This document shows, in pieces, positions 43,102 to 50,935 of a DNA stretch of 64,000 nt. The stretch is from positions 156,506 through 220,505 of the forward strand of contig JANWYG010000010.1 in NCBI GenBank assembly GCA_025057015.1. The letters run 5' to 3'. The stretch is from Blastocatellia bacterium (lineage in GTDB: Bacteria > Acidobacteriota > Blastocatellia > Chloracidobacteriales > JADJPF01). The notes under the pieces were generated by a model that was not told the origin of the DNA, did no database searches, and was given only the letters and a program-made list of their open reading frames with translations. Both the position numbers and the translations under genes were made by a program. Position 1 is the first letter of the stretch. Each line of letters begins with the position of its first letter.

Positions 43102-44748
43102 ATGAGAAAATTGTTCTTGTCTGTCTTTACGGTTGTATCATTGTTGTTACCCACCTGGATGAGCGTATCAAGTGACGATAGGGCAAAAACAGGGCAACCG
43201 TCGGTGAAGGAATATGCGAAGAATACTGATCACGACGCGGCGAGCGAACAGGGCAGTTCTAAACTACAGCCGCAAACAACAGGTACGCTAGTTTGGAATA
43301 ATGGTGATCACAACAATGTGTACCTTGATGCTTATTCCGACAATTTGCCATGTTTTTTTAACATTATTGAAAGAACAGCTGATGATGTGGTGCTCAGTAG
43401 CACCACTAATATCGCTTGTGTTACCGTGCGGATGTATTATGACAACTTTTGTGTAGGTCTCAACAGAGCGTATCTAGAGATCTACTTGGATAATGGTACT
43501 GGGAATTTTCCACAAAACACGCCGATGCAAACTTTCGGGCCTGCTGCCAGTCCGACTCTGCTCGGAACTATCGGTTTTTTGCAAATCTATGAGTATACTT
43601 TCAATACGCCGGGATTAACTTTCAACGCAGGGCAGAAGTACTGGATTAGTCCATACATAGATGGAGATGATGGCCGGTTTGCTACTTCTAATCCAGTACA
43701 CGGGCCTCTACAAACAGGAGCTTATAAAGATAATTACGATTACTTTAACTGGACGCGTTCTGAGATTGCTTTTGAAGCACCTTACAACTTTGCGTTTAAG
43801 GTGTATGCAGCTAGTGGTGGGGGAGGTGGAGGAGCAACTCTGGAGCACCAGAGGATATATGTAGCAGATACAAACAACAATAGGATACAAAGGTACGATA
43901 CCACTTCTAACAGTTGGGCTGTGGTAGCAGGAGGATTTGGAGCTGGGGTAGGGAGTTTCAATAAGCCACAAGCTGTAGCTGTAGGACAAGGCCTAAGTGC
44001 TGCAACAGATGTTATCTTCGTGGCAGATACCAGCAACAACAGGATACAGCGAGGTATGAATGGAGGGAGCAGTTGGGAAGTAATCTCACAAGGTTTTGGG
44101 GTCTGTAATGGCTGCTTCAACCAACCGCGAGGGATAGCATATGACGAAGTAAGCAAGACGTTGTACGTGGTAGATACTGGCAACAACAGGATAATGAGAC
44201 TGGCTAATGCGGATACGGTATCTGCGACGACAGCTCAGACAGCGTGGACACTGTTGGTCGGAGGTTTGGGGACGACGTTAGGGAAGTTCAACCAACCTGT
44301 TGGGATAGCAGTAGACAGCGCAAGCCCTGCTAATGTTTATGTGACAGATACAGGCAATCATCGGATACAGAAATGCAATACCACTGGTACGATAACGTGT
44401 AATCTATATGGCAGTACATCGTTTGGTGCTGGATTGGGTATGGTGAATAGTCCGAGAGGGATATTTGTAGACTCAAGCAATAGGGTTTGGATAGCAGATA
44501 CAGGAAATAACCGTGTGCAGCAGTGTAACCTATCAGGTAGCAGCTGTACAGTGTTTATGCCTGTAGGTGCTGTAGCTGGTAGTGTACAAGGTCCGCAAGG
44601 AGTAACGGTAGGTTCAGACAGCAATGTGTATGTAAGCGATGCGACGAGTAGGATACAGAGAAGACCTGTCAGTGGTGGGACAGCTACTGTGATAGGTACG
44701 GTTGGTACGCTTCCAGGTAGCTTTCAATCTCCAGGAGGATTAAGGTAA
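43102..44748 (+). CDS. Secreted NHL-repeat (beta-propeller) protein
   Basis: 548 aa with a signal peptide (MRKLFLSVFTVVSLLLPTWM). Residues ~50-235 form a beta-rich domain with several Cys and aromatic residues, resembling extracellular jelly-roll modules (LEIYLDNGTGNFP). A poly-Gly hinge leads to a C-terminal propeller of about six NHL units (VADTNNNRIQRYD, VVDTGNNRIMRL, VTDTGNHRIQKC, IADTGNNRVQQC). NHL propellers bind proteins or sugars. GGAGGAG precedes the ATG. A strong terminator follows at 44821-44856. It may share the riboswitch-controlled transcript. Confidence 0.8.
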   Translation: MRKLFLSVFTVVSLLLPTWMSVSSDDRAKTGQPSVKEYAKNTDHDAASEQGSSKLQPQTTGTLVWNNGDHNNVYLDAYSDNLPCFFNIIERTADDVVLSSTTNIACVTVRMYYDNFCVGLNRAYLEIYLDNGTGNFPQNTPMQTFGPAASPTLLGTIGFLQIYEYTFNTPGLTFNAGQKYWISPYIDGDDGRFATSNPVHGPLQTGAYKDNYDYFNWTRSEIAFEAPYNFAFKVYAASGGGGGGATLEHQRIYVADTNNNRIQRYDTTSNSWAVVAGGFGAGVGSFNKPQAVAVGQGLSAATDVIFVADTSNNRIQRGMNGGSSWEVISQGFGVCNGCFNQPRGIAYDEVSKTLYVVDTGNNRIMRLANADTVSATTAQTAWTLLVGGLGTTLGKFNQPVGIAVDSASPANVYVTDTGNHRIQKCNTTGTITCNLYGSTSFGAGLGMVNSPRGIFVDSSNRVWIADTGNNRVQQCNLSGSSCTVFMPVGAVAGSVQGPQGVTVGSDSNVYVSDATSRIQRRPVSGGTATVIGTVGTLPGSFQSPGGLR

Positions 44749-44820
44749 GTTAAGTTATGAGGACTAGCAGAGTTGATATGTAGCTGTAGCTGAAAGTGAC
44801 GAAATAGAACTAAGTATTGA

Positions 44821-44856
44821 GTATAGCTGCTTTTAGAAAGCAGCTATACTTTTTTT
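44821..44856 (+). terminator. Rho-independent terminator after the NHL gene
   Basis: Perfect 11-bp stem GTATAGCTGCT (44821-44831) with 44839-44849, 7-nt loop, followed by seven T residues. Canonical intrinsic terminator for the riboswitch-TPR-NHL region. Confidence 0.92.
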
Positions 44857-44879
44857 AGTAAGTGATGAAGGTAAACAGT

Positions 44880-45010
44880 GGGGCTTCAGGGCTAACTGCT
44901 TAAGCAAGGGAGCTTGGGCCTGGTGCTGAGGCATCACCGCTTCTAGAAAAGAACCTGCCTTCTAGAAGCCGAGAAGCTCTGAGGTTGGCTTCTTTGCGAA
45001 TACGAAGCTC
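44880..45010. other. Hairpin-rich non-coding segment
   Basis: Contains GGTG-TG-AGG-CA-CACC (about 44919-44936) with one mismatch and a 10-bp perfect stem GCTTCTAGAA (44939-44948) with 44960-44969 around an 11-nt loop. It lies between a terminator on the plus strand and the 3' end of the RAMP-side operon on the minus strand, so one stem could be a minus-strand terminator. I do not match it to any known RNA family. Confidence 0.4.
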
Positions 45011-45015
45011 TTGGT

Positions 45016-45273
45016 CTATAATCCATCGAAGTTTAGTTCGTCAGCTTGTTGTGCTAAAGCTAGCTTAAGGTCTTCTAGTGCATAGCGCAGCTCATCTTCA
45101 GCATCGCAGATTATCGCCGTTTGGTTGATGATTTCGTTTAGAGCTTTGTCAGCTTCTTCAGAAGGAGAGTCGTACAACATCTGGTTAGCTATCTCGCCTG
45201 CGTGTGAGTAGGCTTTTTCTTCGATAGCCTTTTCTAAAGAAACTAGCAGCTCGGCAAGTTCTGTGCCTTTCAT
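45016..45273 (-). CDS. Small acidic helical protein downstream of the RAMP operon
   Basis: 85 aa, all-helical by composition (LAELLVSLEKAIEEKAYSHAGEIA, EEADKALNEIINQTA, ELRYALEDLKLALAQQ), strongly acidic, no signal peptide. Start chosen at ATG 45273, preceded by GAGG with proper spacing; a longer frame to 45324 lacks a ribosome site. It lies 112 bp downstream of the csx19-like gene on the same strand. I do not recognise the family. Size and helicity would fit a small helical subunit such as Cas11 of type III complexes, but nothing in the sequence proves that. Confidence 0.6.
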   Translation of the reverse strand: MKGTELAELLVSLEKAIEEKAYSHAGEIANQMLYDSPSEEADKALNEIINQTAIICDAEDELRYALEDLKLALAQQADELNFDGL

Positions 45274-45385
45274 AGGTACCTCGTTTTTTTCAGCAAATTT
45301 AGCAGTTTTTCTTCTTACTAGCAAAGTTCAGTCGTGGACTGCTTAGATATAAGTATCTTTAAGTGTAAGTGAGCAAGGAGCCTGG

Positions 45386-45943
45386 CTAGAGCACTTCGAC
45401 GAGGCGAGTTGCAGCTACGCGTATGGCACCGGTTGTCTCATCAACTTCGAAGTAGTTACGTACTCGTAGCCTCGGCCAACTTCTAGCAGGAGTTATGATT
45501 AGCGGAAGTGCTTGCTCTTGTCCGGTTACAGCTAAGACGTGACTAAAAGAAGAGCGTCGCTCTAGCACTTTGCCAGCGATTAGTAGCCTTAATTCATCTT
45601 CAGGTTGTGTCCATAGATCGCCGTCTGTTACGTCTTTTAAAACTCTACCTCGAAGGCATCCTCTGGCTTGCCAGATTAGCACTTCGGCCTCGCTCCAGAA
45701 GATCCTAGCTTCTAAGAGACTTGTTGGTGTAGGTCGAGGGCATAGATCTGGAAACAACTCTGAGCCTAAATGCCATCTAGCCGCTTCGTATTTGCCCCAA
45801 GTTACGCCACTTTCGCAGTATGCAAGTAGCCAGACAGGGGCATTAACTGCTGTTTTGTCAGAGTAGCCTAATATCCAATCCAGCCAGAACTTACTTTCTC
45901 GATTATCTAACTGCTCGATTTTACACCAACGAAGCTGACCCAT
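45386..45943 (-). CDS. csx19: Csx19-like type III-D CRISPR-associated protein
   Basis: 185 aa. The pattern WLLAYCESGVTWGKY near residue 40-52, LLEARIFWSEAEVLIWQARG-type segment (~78-95), LRGRVLKD, and the ending LRVRNYFEVDETTGAIRVAATRLVEV resembles the Csx19/TIGR03984 family of type III-D CRISPR loci as I remember it; no search was possible. Its function is unknown even in complete systems. It overlaps the Csx10-like gene by 23 bp on the same strand, so they are co-expressed. The family link is the main reason to read the two upstream genes as type III-like. Confidence 0.6.
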   Translation of the reverse strand: MGQLRWCKIEQLDNRESKFWLDWILGYSDKTAVNAPVWLLAYCESGVTWGKYEAARWHLGSELFPDLCPRPTPTSLLEARIFWSEAEVLIWQARGCLRGRVLKDVTDGDLWTQPEDELRLLIAGKVLERRSSFSHVLAVTGQEQALPLIITPARSWPRLRVRNYFEVDETTGAIRVAATRLVEVL

Positions 45944-47441
45944 TTCTGTTTAGTTGCTTGTATATAAGTTCGGTTAAGAGTGCGTCGATTAACTTTATGC
46001 GTATATCTCTATCCATCGCCTGAAGTTGTCGTTTAGCAGAATCGAGGGAAAATAGGTAGTTACGCTCTGCTATGCGGGAGAACTGTAGCAAGTTTGATAA
46101 GTTTTGATTTTCCTTGCCAGTGGCAATTTCTTTTAGCCAGGCTGATAGTGAAGTAGTGGTAACACGGCAACTTTCGATTTGTCGTAGAGCTTGGCGATGT
46201 AATTCGGTCATTGGGGGACTATCTAGCCAGTCCAAAAGCGTTTCAAGTGCTGAATCGGACTCGGTGCGAAGAAGTGAACGTAGTCGTCTGAGTAGACTAA
46301 CTTCGGGCGGATCGTCTGTATGCATGGCTAAGCGAATGGCTTCTCTAGTGATGACGTTGCTAACTGCCCGTTCGAGCAACTTTTTCTGCACTAGATCGGG
46401 TGATGCACCGACTACTTTTCGAAGCAATAGCTTTTGATTAAATGGTCGGAAAAACGCTACACGTCCGAAACCTTCAGCAAGGCGCTCGCCAAATCCTCTG
46501 TGTTCTATGTCTAGCAAGGTGTCAAGCGTTATTCTCTGCGTTGATTCTAGCACTATGACTGATCCAGGGCTGCAGCCAAGAGCTTGAGGTAGTTCTAACC
46601 GCCAGGCGCGGTTAAACCCACCGACTATACTAAATGTCCACACTCGTTGGAGTACTTTTACATGCCTCAGAGCTGATACTAACTCGTCTGCGATGTAGGT
46701 AGGATCTAGCTGACCGGTGTGCTGATTGCGGCCTATGTATGAAGAAGTCAGTAGCGCGCAGAAGCGTTCTCCCTTGGCTATATCTTCTTGAATTGTGCCT
46801 TCTTCGACTTCACGAGCTGAGCGTTCTTGCCAAACAAACTCTGTGTTGCTGTGTTGTGCTCGCCCGATGGTTATCGGTGAGGTGAGATACTGTTTGAGTT
46901 TGCTTTCCAATAGGTTACATTCTGCTACGTCATTAGCGCGGATCTGAATTAGTCCTCTAAAACTCTGTCCTGCTTCAAGCAATTCTGTTATGGAAAATGA
47001 GTCTGAACGCTTGCTGTAGCTAATACGTAGCGTTCTTATGGGTTCAGCTAGTGTCAGGTTAGAAAATGATAGGAAGCGGTCATTCAAAGGGATCAGTTTT
47101 GAGCAGTCTTCATCTGTAAGTGATCTGTCATATGACGTAATGTCTATAGCTTCGAGCGGACTGTCTGCTTTTACTCTCAGTGAAAGCGGAGCGGGGATGC
47201 CTCGCTGTTGATTGGCGCAAACGTATGCATTGAGGAATGCAACTTTGTTGTCAAGGATAAGCGAGCGAAAATCATCCTTGCGATGAGGATGGTTGCGTGG
47301 ATCGCCGAGAGCACTTGCAGCAACGCCGCGCATAATGCTGCCGGGGATGAAGCTAACCGTTTTGCTATTCGTTGCTGGCATTACAGGTGTTTGAAATGTG
47401 AGCTTGTAAGCTAAATATCGATAGATCATCTTTGTTCCCAA
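45921..47441 (-). CDS. csx10: Csx10-like RAMP-superfamily protein
   Basis: 506 aa. The N-terminus (YRYLAYKLTFQTPVMPATN, then FIPGSIMRGVAASAL) has the form of RAMP proteins, where a strand is followed by an xPGSxxRGxxA segment. A Gly-rich RAMP signature occurs near residue 315 (HRGFGERLAEGFGRVAFF), and SPITIGRAQHSNTEFVW (~190) is the second typical motif. Csx10 is a Cas5/Cas7-like subunit of type III-D effector complexes. The C-terminal ~170 residues are helical and may be a lineage-specific extension. It lies 16 bp downstream of the Cas10-like gene. In an ordinary locus Cas7-like (Csm3) genes should follow; none are here. Confidence 0.7.
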   Translation of the reverse strand: MGTKMIYRYLAYKLTFQTPVMPATNSKTVSFIPGSIMRGVAASALGDPRNHPHRKDDFRSLILDNKVAFLNAYVCANQQRGIPAPLSLRVKADSPLEAIDITSYDRSLTDEDCSKLIPLNDRFLSFSNLTLAEPIRTLRISYSKRSDSFSITELLEAGQSFRGLIQIRANDVAECNLLESKLKQYLTSPITIGRAQHSNTEFVWQERSAREVEEGTIQEDIAKGERFCALLTSSYIGRNQHTGQLDPTYIADELVSALRHVKVLQRVWTFSIVGGFNRAWRLELPQALGCSPGSVIVLESTQRITLDTLLDIEHRGFGERLAEGFGRVAFFRPFNQKLLLRKVVGASPDLVQKKLLERAVSNVITREAIRLAMHTDDPPEVSLLRRLRSLLRTESDSALETLLDWLDSPPMTELHRQALRQIESCRVTTTSLSAWLKEIATGKENQNLSNLLQFSRIAERNYLFSLDSAKRQLQAMDRDIRIKLIDALLTELIYKQLNRNGSASLV

Positions 47442-47457
47442 CTTGAGTATTGTCTAC

Positions 47458-48867
47458 TTAATCGAGTAGCAGGTAAAGGTCTGAGATTTCTATTGCATCT
47501 AGCAGGGGAGTACGTCGACCTTCTATAAAACCTTCGTATTGTTCTAGCGGGGCTGGCAGCATCAACCCATCTGACTTCAGTTTCCTTATTCCTTCAGGCC
47601 CTTGGTGTACTGCTGAGGAAAGCTTTTTCAGGCTATGTTGCCAGTTCAGTCCTCTTAATCCTGCAGTACCTAGCAAAGTACGTGAAACCCAGCTCCAACT
47701 CTCTACTGCATCTGGAGACCCGATTCGATAAGGTCTACAGGTTAGCTTTATTGGCTGGCCTGCAACGCTGTAGTTTTTATGTCTCATCGAAGCGATATCT
47801 TCTGTGGGCCTAAGCAGGCCTACGTGCCAGTCGAGATAGCCACCGTTTCCTTGAAGCTTTGCGTTGAAGTGAAGTGCTCTGGCTAGCTCATAGGCGCGTC
47901 CTAGGGAAGCATATGCCGGTACTAAAGCGACGCCAGCACAGACGCTACACTTTGTAGCTCGTATAGCAGTCTCTGCTAGATCAAGTGCGATGCGACCGTC
48001 GCAGACGAGGACAAGCGTGTTTCTGTTAACTATTAGTGGATAAAGTGGTAGCACTAGTTTATCGTCCATTTGCTTTAGCTTAACTTCTAGCACTGTAGGA
48101 GTGCCACAGAGCTGGGCCTGCTTTATGTCGATACGGGCTACTGCTCTGGCTATTATGGATTTCACCATAGTTTGCGAGCTTTTCTCGCTAGCAGCCGAGA
48201 TTTCTTGCATAAGCTTCTTAATTTCATTATCGGATAAACTTCTGTACTGAGCAGAAGTAGGCTCGACGGTTTCTATATATACTACGCCCAGCACGCTTGA
48301 ATCGTCCCAATCTTGGCTTAAGTCGTTTATTTTGCGGGGGAAGGCAAAGTTGTCATCAAGCAGCTGCTGCATTTGTTCTAAGGCCGAGAGGTATACTGAT
48401 TGATCTCGCAAGCGGAGTGCCTTCTTAGAAAGTGGCAGGCCGTCGTAAAGATCTACTGCGGGTAGACCTGTAATTTGACAAGTGGCGGTTACTGATAGTC
48501 CCAGGGTAACGGCTTGAGGGACTTGTCCTAGCTTAGCACTTTCTAGGTCTGCATAGACTTTAGCGATGGCTTGCGCTAAACAGCCGCTTTCATACTGGTT
48601 GTGTGTTGCGATTACTTCCAAACCAGGGACACCATCATAGACTCGGCGGGTATATATAGTGACGGCTATTCGTGCTTTATCTATGTCGGGAAATTCGAGT
48701 AAGACGGTTCGTCCTGCCTTAATCACTTTCCCGAAACCTGCTAAGGCGCCCTGTGTATCTATGGCCCAGTTGACAAGGAATGATGCAGATATACAGTCGC
48801 TTAGTCTGTTTAAGGAAAAAATGTATTTTGATGGATCTACTACTTCTATGCCAGTTAGGGTCGGCAT
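47458..48867 (-). CDS. Cas10-like protein with degenerate GGDD, no HD domain
   Basis: About 469 aa. Two palm-like halves can be seen: the first around residues 10-145 (YIFSLNRLSDCISASFLV, VLLEFPD, LSVTATCQITGLPAV), the second around 195-370 (VLGVVYIE, LIVNRNTLVLVCDGRIALDLA, SVCAGVALVPAYASLGRAYELARAL, LDWHVG). In the related family the segment before CDGR carries GGDD; here it reads NRNT, and the metal Asp expected after GVVY is replaced by Glu-Thr. No HD nuclease motif exists. It is thus unlikely to make cyclic oligoadenylate. ATG 48867 used; a TTG at 48894 is possible. First gene of the RAMP operon. Confidence 0.68.
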   Translation of the reverse strand: MPTLTGIEVVDPSKYIFSLNRLSDCISASFLVNWAIDTQGALAGFGKVIKAGRTVLLEFPDIDKARIAVTIYTRRVYDGVPGLEVIATHNQYESGCLAQAIAKVYADLESAKLGQVPQAVTLGLSVTATCQITGLPAVDLYDGLPLSKKALRLRDQSVYLSALEQMQQLLDDNFAFPRKINDLSQDWDDSSVLGVVYIETVEPTSAQYRSLSDNEIKKLMQEISAASEKSSQTMVKSIIARAVARIDIKQAQLCGTPTVLEVKLKQMDDKLVLPLYPLIVNRNTLVLVCDGRIALDLAETAIRATKCSVCAGVALVPAYASLGRAYELARALHFNAKLQGNGGYLDWHVGLLRPTEDIASMRHKNYSVAGQPIKLTCRPYRIGSPDAVESWSWVSRTLLGTAGLRGLNWQHSLKKLSSAVHQGPEGIRKLKSDGLMLPAPLEQYEGFIEGRRTPLLDAIEISDLYLLLD

Positions 48868-48905
48868 GTTGTGTCTGAGTTTTGTATTGTTCAAGTGCTC
48901 GCTTC

Positions 48906-48922
48906 TGCTAGATATTCTAGCA
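48906..48922. promoter_or_regulatory. 17-bp perfect palindrome upstream of the RAMP operon
   Basis: TGCTAGA-TAT-TCTAGCA at 48906-48922. Read on the minus strand it includes TAGAAT, which could serve as a -10 element for the Cas10-like gene starting 39 bp away (or 12 bp from the alternative TTG). A symmetric site overlapping the promoter suggests repression by a dimeric regulator. No such regulator is next to it. Confidence 0.5.
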
Positions 48923-48983
48923 TTCTTGATTTGAGTTTGATTTTAGGAAGGTCTTTGGGTGAGCTAATATGCATTTGCGTTAT

Positions 48984-49011
48984 TTGTGCTCCATAGACTT
49001 AAGGGTATAAT
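48984..49011 (+). promoter_or_regulatory. Sigma-70-type promoter of the lipoprotein-aroA operon
   Basis: TATAAT at 49006-49011 with TTGTGC at 48984-48989, 16-bp spacer. Transcription would begin near 49018, giving a short leader before the TTG start at 49041. Confidence 0.6.
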
Positions 49012-49040
49012 GGTCGATATTTTTCTTTTTGAGGAGCAGG

Positions 49041-49631
49041 TTGAAGAAGGCCGTTATTTTGTTACTTCTTTGCGCTTGTAGTGGAGGAAGGGAAGCAGAT
49101 AAACCTCGTGAGAGCGTATCTGCTAGTAAAGAAGCGGTTGATGTTGCAGAGGAGATACGCCCGAAAATGGGGCGGGTCAGCTTTATGCTTCCAAAGGGAT
49201 GGAAGCTTAGTCGTGTGCAACCGCCGCAGCAAAAGGATGTGGAATCGATCTCGTTTATAAGGAAGGTAGATGAGAAGTTGTGGGAAAATCCCGGGCCTCT
49301 CGGTACATCTATGTTGCCCACTATGAACATTATGATTTCGTTGCGGCCTGAAAATGCTCCTAGGGATGACATTGAGCCTTCAAAGCTTAGCAAACAGCTT
49401 ATCAAGCAGCGTGTTATAACCGAGCTTGTGCATGCTGACGAGATCAAGATAGATGGTCTTGCTGCTACGCGGATAGTTGGCGATACGCCTGACCAGGGCA
49501 GGATATGGATAGTGTTGCTTGCACATGGCGGTTATCTCTACAAGTGGACGCTCTACGGAGCGAGTGCTAAGGATGCTGATGCCCATAAGGGCATAGAGCT
49601 TTTATTATCCACGGTCAAGGTGAATCGTTGA
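49041..49631 (+). CDS. Predicted lipoprotein of unknown function
   Basis: 196 aa. Lipoprotein signal MKKAVILLLLCAC with the lipobox LCAC, a slightly atypical one (Cys at -2). The mature part is a beta-rich domain (VSFMLPKGWKLSRVQPPQQ, IDGLAATRIVGDTPDQGRIWIVLLAHGGYLYKWTLYG) of the kind seen in periplasmic proteins that follow a PsbP-like or photosystem-lipoprotein fold, but I cannot name it. TTG start at 49041 chosen because GAGGAGCAGG lies immediately upstream. Its stop overlaps the aroA start by one base. Confidence 0.78.
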   Translation: MKKAVILLLLCACSGGREADKPRESVSASKEAVDVAEEIRPKMGRVSFMLPKGWKLSRVQPPQQKDVESISFIRKVDEKLWENPGPLGTSMLPTMNIMISLRPENAPRDDIEPSKLSKQLIKQRVITELVHADEIKIDGLAATRIVGDTPDQGRIWIVLLAHGGYLYKWTLYGASAKDADAHKGIELLLSTVKVNR

Positions 49632-50932
49632 TGCGTGCAGTTAGGCTGGCGCGGCGGGGGCTCAAGGGTAGAGTATCTGTGCCTGGCGACAAATCTATCT
49701 CACACCGAGCAGCTTTGCTGGCAGCTTTGGCACAGGGTACGACGCAGATAGCAAATTTTAGCAGTAGTGCTGACTGTCGCTCGACCCTGAATTGCCTCAG
49801 TGCTTTAGGCACGGACATTATAATCAAGGACAATCTAGTAGTTATTGAAGGTAAAGGGCTTGACGGTTTTAGACCTGCTGCTGGAATGCTCGATGCTGGC
49901 AATTCTGGATCGACCATGAGGATGTTAGCTGGCATACTTGCTGGCCAGTCTTTCGAGAGCGTCATTACTGGTGACGAGTCACTGCGGTTGCGGCCTATGA
50001 ACCGTATAGCTATTCCGCTACGACAGATGGGAGCAGAAGTTATAACTTCTGAAGGTGGTTATGCTCCTTTACGAATTCGTGGTGGGCGGCTTTGTCCGAT
50101 AGAGTATACCTTGCCGGTAGCTAGTGCTCAGGTGAAAAGTTGTGTTTTGCTTGCCGGACTTTATGCCGATGGTGTAACGGCGGTGTACGAACCTGTTCCT
50201 ACACGCAACCATACGGAGATAATGCTCAAGGAGTTTGGGGCTGCAGTCGAGGTAAGTGGCGCAGGTGTGGCTGTCAGAGGATATCCTCGGATGCGAGCCT
50301 GCGATTATGTCGTAGCCTGCGATATTTCGTCGGCGGCGTTTCTGATAGCTGCTGCTGTCTTGCTGCCGGATTCTGACTTGACTTTGGTAAATGTTGGCGT
50401 AAATCCCACTCGACGGAGTTTTATAGACCTTTTGCTTTCTTGGGGGGCACAGATAGAGTTACTTAACCTACGATTTGTGCACGGTGAGCCTGTGGCAGAT
50501 GTTCGCGTGCAAAGTTCTGTGCTGCGAGCTGACTCACTGTCTAGATCGATTTCGGGCAAGGTGATAGCAAATTTGATAGACGAAATACCGATACTGGCGG
50601 TAATTGCTACTAAGGTTGAAGGTGGGGTATGCGTACGGGATGCTGCAGAGCTAAGGGTCAAAGAGAGCGACAGATTGCGCTACATCGTAGATAACCTCCG
50701 TGCTATGGGAGTAGAGGTGACGGAATATGCTGATGGGTTTGAGATAGAACGTCCGCAGAAGTTACGTTCGGCGAAAGTAGTTACTGCGCAAGACCACCGA
50801 ATAGCTATGGCATTTACGATAGCTGGTCTATTGGCAGATGGCGAAACTTTGATAGACTTTCCAGAGTGCGTCGCTGTGTCTTTCCCATCTTTTTATGATA
50901 CCCTTGACGAAGTGCTTAGCTACGCAGATTAA
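49631..50932 (+). CDS. aroA: 3-phosphoshikimate 1-carboxyvinyltransferase (EPSP synthase)
   Basis: Sixth step of the shikimate pathway. 433 aa. Substrate-binding motifs: VPGDKSISHRAALLAALA near residue 17, LDAGNSGSTMRMLAG (~100), the catalytic region ELRVKESDRL and DHRIAMAF near the C-terminus. Start ATG at 49631 overlaps the TGA of the lipoprotein gene. The next gene begins three bases after its stop, so it is part of a lipoprotein-aroA-flavoprotein operon. Confidence 0.96.
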   Translation: MRAVRLARRGLKGRVSVPGDKSISHRAALLAALAQGTTQIANFSSSADCRSTLNCLSALGTDIIIKDNLVVIEGKGLDGFRPAAGMLDAGNSGSTMRMLAGILAGQSFESVITGDESLRLRPMNRIAIPLRQMGAEVITSEGGYAPLRIRGGRLCPIEYTLPVASAQVKSCVLLAGLYADGVTAVYEPVPTRNHTEIMLKEFGAAVEVSGAGVAVRGYPRMRACDYVVACDISSAAFLIAAAVLLPDSDLTLVNVGVNPTRRSFIDLLLSWGAQIELLNLRFVHGEPVADVRVQSSVLRADSLSRSISGKVIANLIDEIPILAVIATKVEGGVCVRDAAELRVKESDRLRYIVDNLRAMGVEVTEYADGFEIERPQKLRSAKVVTAQDHRIAMAFTIAGLLADGETLIDFPECVAVSFPSFYDTLDEVLSYAD

Positions 50933-50935
50933 GCG

